DNA of 64,000 nucleotides, from NCBI GenBank assembly GCA_900107185.1, contig FNPA01000006.1, positions 116,624 through 180,623 on the forward strand. The letters are read 5' to 3'. This DNA is from Ruminococcaceae bacterium YAD3003. GTDB lineage: Bacteria; Bacillota; Clostridia; Saccharofermentanales; Saccharofermentanaceae. Position 1 is the stretch's first letter, and every line of letters starts with the position of its first letter. Both the position numbers and the translations under genes were made by a program. This document shows, one piece after another, positions 34,283 to 44,444 of the stretch. Below the pieces are notes generated by a model. That model was not told where the DNA came from. It saw nothing but the letters and a program-made list of their open reading frames with translations, and ran no database searches.

Positions 34283-36070
34283 ATGCAGTCACGTACACAT
34301 ACATGTGGAGAATTAAGAATCGGAGATGCGGGCAAGAAGGTAATGCTCGCAGGATGGCTCGAGAACTTCCGTGAAGTCGGAGCAGAGCTCGGATTTGTAG
34401 TTATCCGCGATTTTTACGGCACAACACAGATCGTTATCGAGACAGCCGAGATGATGAAAACATTCAAGGCTATCACTAAGGAATCAACTATCAAGGTTGA
34501 GGGAACGGTAAGAGAAAGAAGCTCTAAGAACGATAAGCAGGCAACAGGCGATATCGAAGTTGTACCTGAGAAGGTTACTGTACTCGGCAGATGCCGTTAC
34601 AATGAGCTTCCTTTCGAAATTAATCACAGCAGAGAGGCTGACGAAGCAGCAAGACTTAAGTACAGATATCTTGATATCCGTAACCCTGAAGTTAAGAAGA
34701 ATCTCATCTTGAGAAGCAACGTTATCGCTGCCTTGAGACAGTCGATGATCGACCATAACTTCATGGAGATCACAACTCCTATCCTCACAGTTTCTTCACC
34801 TGAGGGTGCAAGAGACTATCTTGTTCCTGCCAGAAAGCATCCCGGAAAGTTCTATGCGCTTCCCCAGGCACCCCAGCAGTTTAAGCAGCTCCTGATGGTT
34901 TCAGGTATTGACAGATATTTCCAGATCGCACCCTGCTTCAGAGACGAAGACGCAAGAGGCGACAGATGCCCGGGTGAGTTCTATCAGCTCGATATGGAGA
35001 TGGCTTTCGCAAGCCAGGAAGATGTTTTCGAGATCATCGAAGATGTATTGCCTCCTGTTTTCGCTAAGTATGGTAAGTACAACAGAGCATCAGGTTCACC
35101 GTTTATGCGCATTCCTTATCTTGAGGCAATGGAGAAGTACGGTACAGATAAGCCTGACCTCCGTATCGACCTTACTGTTACAGACGTAACAGACCTCATG
35201 AGAACAGAAGAATTCGCACCTTTCGCAGAGGGCGAGATCAAGGCAGTCGTTATCTCTGACTTCCACGAGAGCCGTAAGTTCATAGATAAGACTATGGCTG
35301 ATTGTGAGATCCAGTCAGGCAGCAAGGGTTACTGGTTCAGAATGGATGAGAACGGCGAGATCGTCGGAGGCATCTCTAAGTTCGTAACTCCTAAGAAGGA
35401 TGAAGTAGTTGCAAAGCTCGGACTTAAGCCCGATACACTCGTTGTATTATCAAGCGGTACTAAGGGCCAGGCACAGAAGATGGCTGGCGTTCTCGTAAAG
35501 ACATTCGGTGCAGCAGTTCCTGGCCACATGGATAAGGAACAGTATGCGTTCTGCTGGATCGTTGATTTCCCGATGTATGAGATCGGTGAGGAGTCAGGCG
35601 AATTAGAGTTCTGCCACAATCCTTTCTCAATGCCTTCAGGCGGTCTTGATGTTCTTCTCAAGGCAGAGAGAGGCGAGATTGATCCTTTGTCTATCATGGC
35701 TGACCAGTATGACCTCGTAGTTAACGGAATCGAGCTCAGTTCAGGTGCCGTACGTAACCACGATCCTGAGATCATGATCAAGGCATTCGAGCTCGTAAGA
35801 CTTGGCGAGGAAGATGTTAAGAAGAAGTTCCCGGCTATGTATAATGCATTCTGCTACGGCGCTCCGCCGCATGCAGGTATTGCTCCAGGAGTTGACCGTA
35901 TGGTAATGCTCCTTTCAGGTGAGGATACTATCCGTGAGGTAATTCCTTTCCCGATGAACAAGAATGCCCAGGACATCATGATGGATGCCCCCGGATACGT
36001 AACAGACAAGCAGCTCGAAGAACTGCATATCAGTATCACAGCTACTGAGGAAACAAGCGGAGATAAGTAA
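34283..36070 (+). CDS. aspS: Aspartate-tRNA ligase
   Basis: A 595-residue bacterial-type AspRS: N-terminal OB fold (GELRIGDAGKKVMLAGWLENFRE), class II catalytic core with QAPQQFKQLLMVSGIDRYFQIAPCFRDEDARGDR (motif 2), the bacterial GAD insertion domain (about 280-420) and motif 3 (GIAPGVDRMVMLLSGEDTIREVIPFP). It charges tRNA-Asp. GGAGG precedes the ATG. Its stop overlaps the next start (TAATG), so lepB translation is coupled to it. Confidence 0.96.
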   Translation: MQSRTHTCGELRIGDAGKKVMLAGWLENFREVGAELGFVVIRDFYGTTQIVIETAEMMKTFKAITKESTIKVEGTVRERSSKNDKQATGDIEVVPEKVTVLGRCRYNELPFEINHSREADEAARLKYRYLDIRNPEVKKNLILRSNVIAALRQSMIDHNFMEITTPILTVSSPEGARDYLVPARKHPGKFYALPQAPQQFKQLLMVSGIDRYFQIAPCFRDEDARGDRCPGEFYQLDMEMAFASQEDVFEIIEDVLPPVFAKYGKYNRASGSPFMRIPYLEAMEKYGTDKPDLRIDLTVTDVTDLMRTEEFAPFAEGEIKAVVISDFHESRKFIDKTMADCEIQSGSKGYWFRMDENGEIVGGISKFVTPKKDEVVAKLGLKPDTLVVLSSGTKGQAQKMAGVLVKTFGAAVPGHMDKEQYAFCWIVDFPMYEIGEESGELEFCHNPFSMPSGGLDVLLKAERGEIDPLSIMADQYDLVVNGIELSSGAVRNHDPEIMIKAFELVRLGEEDVKKKFPAMYNAFCYGAPPHAGIAPGVDRMVMLLSGEDTIREVIPFPMNKNAQDIMMDAPGYVTDKQLEELHISITATEETSGDK

Positions 36071-36876
36071 TGAGCGAAAACGAGTTGAAAGTTACTGAAG
36101 AAAACGTCGTTTCTGACGAGACAAAGGCTTTGGAAGAGAATGCGGTTTCCGAAGAAAATATTGCTGCTGAAGAGACAGTAATTTCTGAGGAAAAAGAGGC
36201 TTCTGAAGAGAAGGCTCCTGCTGAAGAACAGGCAGTATCTTCTGATGTGATTTCTTCCGAAAAAGATTCTGAGAAGAAGATCTTTGCCAAGGGTAAGAAG
36301 GGCGACAAGAAGAGCGTTACGAACGAAGTCTTAGACTGGCTCCGTACTATCTGCATCGGTGTTCTCGCCGGAGTTTTCATCGTAGTTTTTCTTGTTCAGA
36401 GAGATGATGTTTACGGCAGTTCAATGATGCCTACTCTGTCATCCGGAGATGTCGTCTACACACAGAAGATTTCAACTTATTTCAACACATATAAGAGAGG
36501 CGATATCGTTGTTTTGGACGGCAGCGGTATGGAAGGTTATACAAAGACCGAATATCTCATAAAGAGAATCGTCGGACTCCCCGGTGAGACTGTAAGGATC
36601 GCCGACGGTAATGTTTATATCAAGCCTGCTGATTCTACTGAGTTCTATCTCCTGCAGGAGAATTATCTGCCTGAGGGAACAAAGACAGTAATGATGGATG
36701 ACGGTTTGAGAAAAGGTTACGACGAGATAACTTTAGGTGAAGATGAGTACTATTGCTTAGGTGATAACAGACCTGTAAGTAATGATTCACGTAATTTGGG
36801 TCCTTTCTCAAACAAGAGAATTAAGGGCGTTGCAGTTATCAGAGTATTCCCGCTTAACGAGATAAAGATACTCTGA
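36070..36876 (+). CDS. lepB: Signal peptidase I with long acidic N-terminal extension
   Basis: A 268-residue S26 protease. Residues 1-~75 are an unusual Glu/Ser/Ala-rich acidic tail, then a basic patch (KGKKGDKKS) and one membrane helix (about 94-113). The catalytic serine is in [13 protein letters not shown] (near 118) and the catalytic lysine in [12 protein letters not shown] (near 161); the C-terminus has [19 protein letters not shown]. It removes signal peptides from exported proteins. Cytosolic tail length exceeds the few residues usual in Gram-positive SipS-type enzymes. TAATG overlap with aspS. Confidence 0.93.
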   Translation: MSENELKVTEENVVSDETKALEENAVSEENIAAEETVISEEKEASEEKAPAEEQAVSSDVISSEKDSEKKIFAKGKKGDKKSVTNEVLDWLRTICIGVLAGVFIVVFLVQRDDVYGSSMMPTLSSGDVVYTQKISTYFNTYKRGDIVVLDGSGMEGYTKTEYLIKRIVGLPGETVRIADGNVYIKPADSTEFYLLQENYLPEGTKTVMMDDGLRKGYDEITLGEDEYYCLGDNRPVSNDSRNLGPFSNKRIKGVAVIRVFPLNEIKIL

Positions 36877-36892
36877 CAAAGGAATTGATTTA

Positions 36893-38707
36893 ATGAGTGA
36901 GAACTATCGAAAGTACATAAGAAATTTCTGCATTATCGCACATATCGATCACGGTAAGTCTACTTTGGCTGACCGTCTTATCGAGCATACCCACGTAAGA
37001 GAGAAGCGTGAGATGCAGGATCAGATCCTCGATAACATGGACATTGAGCGTGAGCGCGGAATCACCATCAAGTCCCAGGCGGTAAGACTTCCTTATGAGG
37101 CAAAGGATGGAAATACCTATCTTCTTAACCTCATCGACACTCCAGGCCACGTAGACTTCAACTACGAAGTTTCCAGATCTCTGGCAGCGTGCGACGGAGC
37201 TATCCTTGTTGTAGACAGTTCACAGGGTGTTGAGGCTCAGACACTTGCTAATGTTTATCTTGCAGTTGATGCCAACCTCGAAGTTCTGCCTGTAATCAAC
37301 AAGATCGACCTGCCTTCTGCCAGACCTGAAGAAGTACAGCAGGAGATAGAAGATGACATCGGAATCGATGCTTCTTATGCTCCTTTTATTTCTGCGAAGA
37401 GCGACATAAATATCGACGAGGTCTTAGAGAAGGTAGTCGAATATCTTCCTGCTCCTGAAGGTGATGAGAATGCACCTTTGCAGGCACTTGTTTTCGATTC
37501 GAAATACGATTCATATAAGGGCGTTATCGTCAGCGTAAGAGTTAAGAACGGTACCGTTAAGACCGGTGACCGTATCAAGATGATGCACTCTGGCAAAGAA
37601 TTCACTGTCACAGAACTCGGTATGTTCCATCCGGGTGAACTGGTTCCTACAGAGTCTTTAAGAGCAGGCGAAGTAGGATACATCTGTGCGTCAATAAAGA
37701 ATGTAAGAGATACAGCTCCCGGTGATACGGTTACACTCGCAGATAATCCGGCATCAGAGCCTCTTATCGGATATAAGGGCATCCAGCAGATGGTATTCTG
37801 CGGTATGTATCCTGTAGATGGCGCGAGATACGGCGATCTCAAAGATGCATTGGAGAAGTTGAGACTTAACGATGCAGCGCTCTCATTTGAAGCAGAAACT
37901 TCAGCAGCTTTGGGATTCGGTTTCAGATGCGGATTCTTAGGACTCCTTCACTATGAAGTAATACAGGAAAGACTTGAGCGTGAGTTCAATCTCGACCTCA
38001 TCAGTACAGCTCCTTCCGTTATCTATAAGATCCATCTTACTGACGGTTCTGTTGTAGATTGTTCCAACCCTACGAATATGCCTGATCCGGCATCGATTGA
38101 TTACATGGAAGAGCCTATCGTTAAAGCTACGATAATGCTCCCTAAGGATTATGTCGGAAACATCATGGAACTCTGTCAGGAGAGACGCGGTGAATATACC
38201 GACATGAAGTATCTTGATGACAAGCGTGTAATGCTCCATTACAAGATGCCGTTAAATGAGATAATCTATGACTTTTTCGATGCGCTCAAATCACGCACGA
38301 GAGGTTATGCTTCTTTGGATTACGAACCGGCAGGCTACATGAGATCAAAGCTGGTTAAACTCGATATCCTCCTTAACGGAGATATCGTTGATGCATTGTC
38401 ATTTATCGTTCATGCCGATAAGGCTTACGGACGTGGAAGAAGAATGTGCGAGAAACTCAAGGAGAACATCCCGAGGCAGCAGTTCGAGGTTCCTGTCCAG
38501 GCAGCAATCGGCGGCAAGATCATTGCAAGAGAAACTATCAAGGCATATAGAAAAGACGTTACTTCCAAGTGCTACGGCGGTGATATTTCACGTAAGAAGA
38601 AACTCCTCGAAAAGCAGAAGGAAGGTAAGAAGCGTATGAGACAGGTAGGTTCTGTCGAAGTACCTCAAGAAGCGTTCATGAGTGTCTTGAAGCTCGATGA
38701 AGAGTAA
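36893..38707 (+). CDS. lepA: Elongation factor 4 (LepA)
   Basis: A 604-residue translational GTPase: G1 [15 protein letters not shown]2/G3 with [14 protein letters not shown] and DTPGHVDF, G4 NKIDLP, then domains II, III, V and the LepA-specific C-terminal domain ([38 protein letters not shown]). It acts on stalled or mis-translocated ribosomes and in 30S biogenesis. It follows lepB by 16 bp, the classic lepB/lepA pairing. Confidence 0.97.
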   Translation: MSENYRKYIRNFCIIAHIDHGKSTLADRLIEHTHVREKREMQDQILDNMDIERERGITIKSQAVRLPYEAKDGNTYLLNLIDTPGHVDFNYEVSRSLAACDGAILVVDSSQGVEAQTLANVYLAVDANLEVLPVINKIDLPSARPEEVQQEIEDDIGIDASYAPFISAKSDINIDEVLEKVVEYLPAPEGDENAPLQALVFDSKYDSYKGVIVSVRVKNGTVKTGDRIKMMHSGKEFTVTELGMFHPGELVPTESLRAGEVGYICASIKNVRDTAPGDTVTLADNPASEPLIGYKGIQQMVFCGMYPVDGARYGDLKDALEKLRLNDAALSFEAETSAALGFGFRCGFLGLLHYEVIQERLEREFNLDLISTAPSVIYKIHLTDGSVVDCSNPTNMPDPASIDYMEEPIVKATIMLPKDYVGNIMELCQERRGEYTDMKYLDDKRVMLHYKMPLNEIIYDFFDALKSRTRGYASLDYEPAGYMRSKLVKLDILLNGDIVDALSFIVHADKAYGRGRRMCEKLKENIPRQQFEVPVQAAIGGKIIARETIKAYRKDVTSKCYGGDISRKKKLLEKQKEGKKRMRQVGSVEVPQEAFMSVLKLDEE

Positions 38708-38749
38708 AGACACTTTCCCGGACTTTTCATTTTTGGCGGGGGTTTTCTC

Positions 38750-39568
38750 ATGGAAGACAACAGTAATGTATTCGATTTCTATAATGGCGGAGCAGAGATA
38801 GGGCGTCTCGAGAGAGGCCTTGGTGTTGTTGAGTTCTACAGAACCAAAGAGATAATTACCCAATATCTTGGAGAGTCTAAACTTAAGATCTGTGATATCG
38901 GAGGCGGTATAGGCAGATATTCTGAGTGGCTCGCAGAAATGGGTCATGACGTTACCATGATCGAGCTGGCTCCTTCGGCAGTCGAATATGCGAAAAAGGA
39001 AATGAAAACTCCCTATATTGCTAAGGCAGGTGATGCCAGAAATATAGATGAGGAAGATTCATCTTTCGATGTTGTTCTACTGATGGGACCTCTTTATCAT
39101 CTGATGAACCGTTCTGACAGAATGCTCGTATTGGCAGAAGCATGCCGTATTCTTAAGACCGGCGGACTCCTTATCGCAGCAGGCATATCCAAATACAGTT
39201 CAGCAACATGGGCATTGTCCGTATATGGAAACGGCGTTGATTTTATTGATGACGAAGTCTATATGGAAATGTTAAGGCGTGAGATGGATAACGGCGAACA
39301 TATCCGTCCGGAAACATATCCGAGAATAATTGCAGATGCTTATTTCCATACCCCTGAAGGGTTAGCTCAGGAAGTTGCAGATGGCGGTTTTGAGATTGAT
39401 GGCAAACATGCTGTTGAAGGCTGCCTGTGGATAACACCGGAACTTAACTCTAAATGGGAAGATCCTTTCCGCCGTGAGCGCCTCCTGGAGATAATCCATG
39501 CATCTGAACGCGATGAATCGATGATGGGGATCAGTCCTCATTTTATTGTAGCGGCTAAGAAGGCCTGA
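38750..39568 (+). CDS. Class I SAM-dependent methyltransferase
   Basis: A 272-residue methyltransferase with motif I ICDIGGGIGRYSEWLAEMGHDV near residue 45, the acidic post-I residue in MIELAPSAVEYAKK, and FDVVLLMGPLYHLMNRSDR as motif II. The C-terminal ~110 residues are a cap typical of small-molecule methyltransferases of the UbiE/SmtA kind. The substrate is unknown. A weak G-rich SD (CGGGGG) precedes the ATG; it may ride on the lepA transcript. Confidence 0.82.
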   Translation: MEDNSNVFDFYNGGAEIGRLERGLGVVEFYRTKEIITQYLGESKLKICDIGGGIGRYSEWLAEMGHDVTMIELAPSAVEYAKKEMKTPYIAKAGDARNIDEEDSSFDVVLLMGPLYHLMNRSDRMLVLAEACRILKTGGLLIAAGISKYSSATWALSVYGNGVDFIDDEVYMEMLRREMDNGEHIRPETYPRIIADAYFHTPEGLAQEVADGGFEIDGKHAVEGCLWITPELNSKWEDPFRRERLLEIIHASERDESMMGISPHFIVAAKKA

Positions 39569-39716
39569 TACTGCGGGGTTAATGAAATGGGTGAGAATGT
39601 CGATCCCAAACTCTGCAAATATTTTTTCAGCAAGGAACTCTAATATCGTCTGATAAGTATTTACTTTGAATTAACTAATGTTGAGATTGTTCAAAGAATC
39701 TTAACTGTTTTTATTC

Positions 39717-39722
39717 TATAAT
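39717..39722 (+). promoter_or_regulatory. -10 box of the large GGDEF/EAL gene
   Basis: TATAAT about 45 nt before the ATG at 39767; no -35 at proper spacing. The remaining ~150 bp between the methyltransferase and this box is AT-rich with nothing I can assign. Confidence 0.4.
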
Positions 39723-39766
39723 CTTGTTATATGTAATATGGTTTGGTGCATATCCGGAGGCACGGC

Positions 39767-42700
39767 ATGGACAAACAAGATCTGATCTTTAAGAAAGTAG
39801 CTGAATCATTATTAGTTGATTATTCCAGCGTTTATTATGTTAACGCGGTTACTAACAAGTATTATTGGTACTCTGTAAATCCGGAATTCCATTCACTGAA
39901 ACTTGAACAGGGCGGAGAGAATTTCTTCGAGGATATTAAGCGTGATTGCCGTAAGGTGATATGCGAAGAGGATCAGCATATCTTTTTGGCGGATATTCAG
40001 AAGGAAAATCTTCTTAATGCCATGAAAAAAGGAAGCATGCAGAGTATTGAGTACCGCCTGATTATTAACGGTGTTCCCACTTGGCATTCATTGAGAATGA
40101 TCAGAGGCCTTGAAGACGATGCTGACTATTTTATTCTCGGCGTAATTAACATTGATGATGAAGTTAAGCGCAGGGAAGCTGAGAAGGAGACAGCCCGTCA
40201 AAAGGAAGCATATAACCAGATTACTGCCAGCCTCGCCGGACAGTATGACACTTTGTACTATATCGATCTCGATACCAGCACTTATGTTGAGATCTCATCC
40301 ACAGATGAATATAAGGCACTGAACGTTCCTGCCACCGGCAGTGACTTCTTTGCCGAGAGCAGAAGAAGTATACGTAAGTATGTGCATCCTGAGGACCAGG
40401 AAAAAGTAATCAGCATTCACTATAAGGATGCCATGTTAAATAACCTGAAGCACAGAAATTCATATTCTATTGCATACCGCCTGGTAGTAAACGAGAAGGT
40501 GAAGCATATAAGGCACACCGAGATTCTTGCCAGTGACGGAAAACACCTTATTGTTTGTGTTGAGAACATTGATGATGAGGTCCAGGCAAGAGCCGAACTG
40601 ACTGAAACAAAGCAGAAGAGTGCCACCTATACCCAGATAGCAGAGACTCTGGCTTTGCATTATGACCTGATCTATTACATTGATGTAGAGACCGGGTACT
40701 ACAAAGAGTTTGCTACGCATAAACTCTACGGAGAACTTGAGATCCAGGAAGAAGGCGCTGACTTTTTCGGTGCAGCCGAGCATAACGCCGATATGGTCAT
40801 TCATCCTGAGGACCGTGAGCGTATCAAGTTGTTCCTCAATAAGGATAATCTTATTACCCGGCTCGAGAGCAATAAGCAGCTGGTAGAAGATTACCGTATG
40901 ATCGTAGGAAACGGGGAACCCAAGTATACCCGTATGACGGTAACGTGGTCATCTGATAAGACGCACTTTATCGTTTGCATCGAGAACAGAGAAGAGGATG
41001 TTAAGAAAGAGAAAGAACACCTGCAGGCGATCAGCGCAGCTAATGAAACAGCCAGACGTGATGCTCTCACGGGAACGAGAAATAAGACCGCTTTCCAGGA
41101 GTTTGAAAAAGACCTCCAGAAGGAGATTGACGAGGGCGGCATAATGCCGTTTGGAATTGATGTCTGCGATCTGAATGATTTGAAGCTTATCAACGATACC
41201 CAGGGCCATAAGGCCGGAGACGAGTATCTGAAGTCTTCTTGCAAAATGATATGTCAGATGTTTGCGCATTGTCCTGTATTCAGGATCGGCGGAGACGAGT
41301 TTGTCGTAATCCTTAAGAACCAGGATTATGTTGACAGGGAGAATATTATTTCTTCTTTCAGAAGACAGGTTGAGGAAAACATCAGGAACGGTTCCGGTCC
41401 TGTGGTTGCCATAGGAACGGCAGAATATCAGCCGGGCAAGGATAAGAGTGTAGAGGATATCTTCCAACGTGCTGACTCACGCATGTATGAAGAAAAGGCC
41501 CGTCTGAAGGAGTATAAGAAGAATCTGACGGTCAATACAGAGATCGATACGGCAAACGAGAAAAAAATCACAGATGACAGACGTAAGATGCTTGATTCAC
41601 TTTTCAAGTCTTATGATGTAGTTGCTGAAGGTACTTATGTATATCTCTGTGACATGAAATATGATCTCTCGAAATGGTCTAAAAATGCTGTTGATACATA
41701 TAACCTCCCTTCGGAATATATGTACGGTGCAGGAGATATCTGGGAGAACTATATTCATCCCGATGACCGTGTTGCCTATCGCAGGGGAATTGATGAGATA
41801 TTCACAGGACATTCTTTCGGACATGATATGCAGTACCGTGTAAGAAAGCCTGACGGTGAATATGACGTCTGTACATGCAGAGGCGTGGTAATCAGAGATA
41901 TCTTTGGTGAGCCTGACTATTTTGTCGGCACTATCCGCAGCCATGGTAACCAGGGCAATGTTGATACGCTCACGGGCCTCAGGAACCAGTACGGATTCTT
42001 TGAAGATCTCGACGGTTACATTAACAGAAAGGTTCCGGTATTTGCTTTCCTTATCGGTATTAATAAATTCTCTGAAATAAACGAGATGTATGGTTACCAT
42101 TTCGGCAACCGTGTTCTGCAGCTCTTCTCCAGGAAGACCTATGAAGCTATAGGTAACATGGGAACATGCTACAGGATGGACGGAACCAAGTTCGCTATTA
42201 TCGGCAACAGATTGTCATGGGATGAAGCGCAGGCAAACTATAACTATTTCCGCAACTATTTCCGTGAGTCATTTGAAGTTGATGACAAGAAGATATTGCT
42301 TGAGGTCAATTGCGGCGTGCTGAAAGTCGATAATTTTGATATTGATACCCAGGCTGTATATTCCTGCCTTAATTTTGCTTATCACGAATCCAAGAATAAT
42401 CATCAGGGCGATATTGTTCTGTTCCATAATGATCTCAATGAGAATAACAAGCACAGGATTGAAAAACTCCACGCTATCCGTGGTTCTATAATGCATGGAT
42501 ACAGAGGGTTCTATCTTATGTATCAGCCTGTTGTGGATGCCCAGACAGAGGAACTCATCTCGGCAGAAGCTCTGCTCAGATGGAAGAATGACACTTACGG
42601 AGTAGTTCCTCCGGACCAGTTCCTGCCGCTTCTTGAGTCAGATCCTCTGTTCCCGGAACTCGGCGAATGGATAATTAAGCAAGCCATCAGTGCGGCAAAG

Positions 42701-43240
42701 AAAATCATAAAGAAGGTTCCGAACTTTATCATCAACATCAACCTTTCTTATACGCAGCTCGAGAAGAAGGATTTTGTTGATATGGTATTCCGTATTTTAG
42801 ATGAGATGAAATATCCGGCTGATCATGTCTGCTTTGAAGTTACAGAGCGCTGCAGAATTCTTGATGTTAAGCTCCTAAAGAATGTCACGACAAGCCTTAA
42901 GGCGAGGGGTATTCTCGTAGCTCTTGATGATTTCGGAACGGGATTCTCTTCAGTCGGTATCGTTAAGGAACTTCCTTTCGATATTATCAAGATAGACAGG
43001 GGATTCGTCGCAAAGATCGAGGAAGACAGTGTTGAAAGAGAACTGATCAAGTACTTCTCTGGCCTGGCATCCCTGTTCGGAGCCAAGGTCTGTGTTGAAG
43101 GTATTGAATCAGCGGGAATGAGAGATATCCTTCAGAACTACAATGTTGGCAGTTTCCAGGGTTATTACTACGCAAAGCCCCTCATGCTAGATCAGTTCTA
43201 CGAATGGGAAGAGGAGCACAATAATATGGAAGAATCTTAA
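39767..43240 (+). CDS. PAS-like x3 / GGDEF / PAS / degenerate GGDEF / EAL protein
   Basis: A 1157-residue soluble protein. Three tandem PAS-like repeats (~1-135, 145-275, 285-410) each contain a tyrosine-rich YYIDxxTxxYxE strand, a histidine/aspartate PEDxxxI motif and a closing E(N)IDDEV or NREEDV. GGDEF1 (~425-580) keeps IGGDEF at 508-512 but has no RxxD site. A PAS_3-type domain follows (~590-715), then a GGDEF-like domain whose signature is DGTKF, so inactive. The EAL domain (~885-1140) keeps EALLRW (934-939), NINLSY, FEVTER, DDFGTGFSS from 1054, KIDRGF and VEGIE, so phosphodiesterase activity is expected. I infer a bifunctional or switchable cyclic-di-GMP enzyme. Start at 39767 has GGAGG upstream; the earlier in-frame TTG has none. 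Confidence 0.88.
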   Translation: MDKQDLIFKKVAESLLVDYSSVYYVNAVTNKYYWYSVNPEFHSLKLEQGGENFFEDIKRDCRKVICEEDQHIFLADIQKENLLNAMKKGSMQSIEYRLIINGVPTWHSLRMIRGLEDDADYFILGVINIDDEVKRREAEKETARQKEAYNQITASLAGQYDTLYYIDLDTSTYVEISSTDEYKALNVPATGSDFFAESRRSIRKYVHPEDQEKVISIHYKDAMLNNLKHRNSYSIAYRLVVNEKVKHIRHTEILASDGKHLIVCVENIDDEVQARAELTETKQKSATYTQIAETLALHYDLIYYIDVETGYYKEFATHKLYGELEIQEEGADFFGAAEHNADMVIHPEDRERIKLFLNKDNLITRLESNKQLVEDYRMIVGNGEPKYTRMTVTWSSDKTHFIVCIENREEDVKKEKEHLQAISAANETARRDALTGTRNKTAFQEFEKDLQKEIDEGGIMPFGIDVCDLNDLKLINDTQGHKAGDEYLKSSCKMICQMFAHCPVFRIGGDEFVVILKNQDYVDRENIISSFRRQVEENIRNGSGPVVAIGTAEYQPGKDKSVEDIFQRADSRMYEEKARLKEYKKNLTVNTEIDTANEKKITDDRRKMLDSLFKSYDVVAEGTYVYLCDMKYDLSKWSKNAVDTYNLPSEYMYGAGDIWENYIHPDDRVAYRRGIDEIFTGHSFGHDMQYRVRKPDGEYDVCTCRGVVIRDIFGEPDYFVGTIRSHGNQGNVDTLTGLRNQYGFFEDLDGYINRKVPVFAFLIGINKFSEINEMYGYHFGNRVLQLFSRKTYEAIGNMGTCYRMDGTKFAIIGNRLSWDEAQANYNYFRNYFRESFEVDDKKILLEVNCGVLKVDNFDIDTQAVYSCLNFAYHESKNNHQGDIVLFHNDLNENNKHRIEKLHAIRGSIMHGYRGFYLMYQPVVDAQTEELISAEALLRWKNDTYGVVPPDQFLPLLESDPLFPELGEWIIKQAISAAKKIIKKVPNFIININLSYTQLEKKDFVDMVFRILDEMKYPADHVCFEVTERCRILDVKLLKNVTTSLKARGILVALDDFGTGFSSVGIVKELPFDIIKIDRGFVAKIEEDSVERELIKYFSGLASLFGAKVCVEGIESAGMRDILQNYNVGSFQGYYYAKPLMLDQFYEWEEEHNNMEES

Positions 43241-43243
43241 GCT

Positions 43244-43271
43244 GCTGATGCAATGTAATCCGTAGCATCAG
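43244..43271. terminator. Hairpin between convergent genes
   Basis: GCTGATGC (43244-43251) with GCATCAGC (43264-43271), extended by adjoining bases. No T-run on either strand, so termination is uncertain. Confidence 0.4.
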
Positions 43272-44284
43272 CGGCTGAGATCGTACGTTAATCCGTCAAG
43301 TTTACTGTAGCCTTTATAATCGGAATATGTATTAACATATGCCGTAGCCTTTTCTGTTTCATATAAGGAATAAAATACATTAATGCTGAACGCAAACTGT
43401 CCATCGACCTTGATGTAAATCGTATAAAAATCATCGGTCGAATTTCTGGACACTTCTTCTAATTCTGCTCTGCGACTGTCAATGACCGTCCCACTGTATT
43501 CGTCCCAAACTTCCTGAACGATACTGATTACGGTATCATCATCAATTGCATCCATATTGACGGTTACACCAGAAATGCTATAAGAAGTTTTCTCAAACAA
43601 TGTTGTATAGTCATCACCGTCTTTGTAACCACCAAATTTGATATTGGAAACGCGCACCTCGTAATTCATGTTATCGGGCAGATCGTATTTGGAATTAATA
43701 TATGCTTCGAATTCGTCTTCATATGTATCGTTATGTGCAAGAAATAAACCGATGAGATTGTTATCGTAGTACATATCAGGAAAGACTTCGACTTTATATG
43801 TTTTTGGGAGTACGTCTACTGAAATGAAATAACTCCTGTCTTCGTAATTATCCATGCGGACATTCGTGATGCTGTTGGCGTCCAGATCGAACTGGCTGGT
43901 GATTTCCATTTCTATGCGCGATTTATCGGCACGGAGCTGTCTTTGCTTCTGACTCTCATAAGATATTCCGATACTAAGTGCTGAAACGATGATAATAGTT
44001 ACTGTTACCAGGGTAGTAATAGTAAGTGCCTTGCGCTTTCTGATATATACAATGCCGAATACCAGCTGATATATGAAACAGACGGGAACAATAGGGATGA
44101 CAACGAACCAGGTCAGTATGTTGATCATGGCATCGAATCCGTAGACGTAGGCACCACCGAAGAGACCTTCCTGAACACCTTTGATACCGCAAAAGACCAC
44201 ATAGATATACGGCAGATAGGATGCAAAGAACAGAATGGTGCCAATGATGCCAAACACCTTTTTGACTACGGACGTCTTTTCCAT
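43268..44284 (-). CDS. Membrane protein of unknown function
   Basis: A 338-residue protein not matched to a family I recognise. Three or four hydrophobic helices fill the first ~115 residues (IIGTILFFASYLPYIYVVF; INILTWFVVIPIVPVCFIYQLVFGIVYI; a third from ALTITTLVTVTIIIVSAL). The rest is a hydrophilic, acidic, beta-rich region, probably outside the cell, with Tyr- and Asp-rich segments. Start is the methionine at 44284 behind GGGAGAGG; an in-frame start 18 codons earlier has no SD. Convergent with the EAL gene and divergent from rimO. Confidence 0.65.
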   Translation of the reverse strand: MEKTSVVKKVFGIIGTILFFASYLPYIYVVFCGIKGVQEGLFGGAYVYGFDAMINILTWFVVIPIVPVCFIYQLVFGIVYIRKRKALTITTLVTVTIIIVSALSIGISYESQKQRQLRADKSRIEMEITSQFDLDANSITNVRMDNYEDRSYFISVDVLPKTYKVEVFPDMYYDNNLIGLFLAHNDTYEDEFEAYINSKYDLPDNMNYEVRVSNIKFGGYKDGDDYTTLFEKTSYSISGVTVNMDAIDDDTVISIVQEVWDEYSGTVIDSRRAELEEVSRNSTDDFYTIYIKVDGQFAFSINVFYSLYETEKATAYVNTYSDYKGYSKLDGLTYDLSR

Positions 44285-44407
44285 ATTCTGCCTCTCCCGG
44301 TTAGTTTTAATTGATATTATACCTGCAAGATAGCACAATTAGTTTGAATATCAAAGTATTTTAATCTCTTCACTGAAAATTACCGCACTTTTTTGATATA
44401 TAACCGT

Positions 44408-44437
44408 TTGCCCATTTAATGTCCCGTATGCTATATT
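44408..44437 (+). promoter_or_regulatory. Promoter of rimO, placed for a leaderless transcript
   Basis: TTGCCC (44408-44413), 18-bp spacer, extended -10 TGCTATATT with TATATT at 44432-44437. Seven nt separate it from the ATG at 44445 and no SD exists. Confidence 0.6.
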
Positions 44438-44444
44438 CGTTGCT

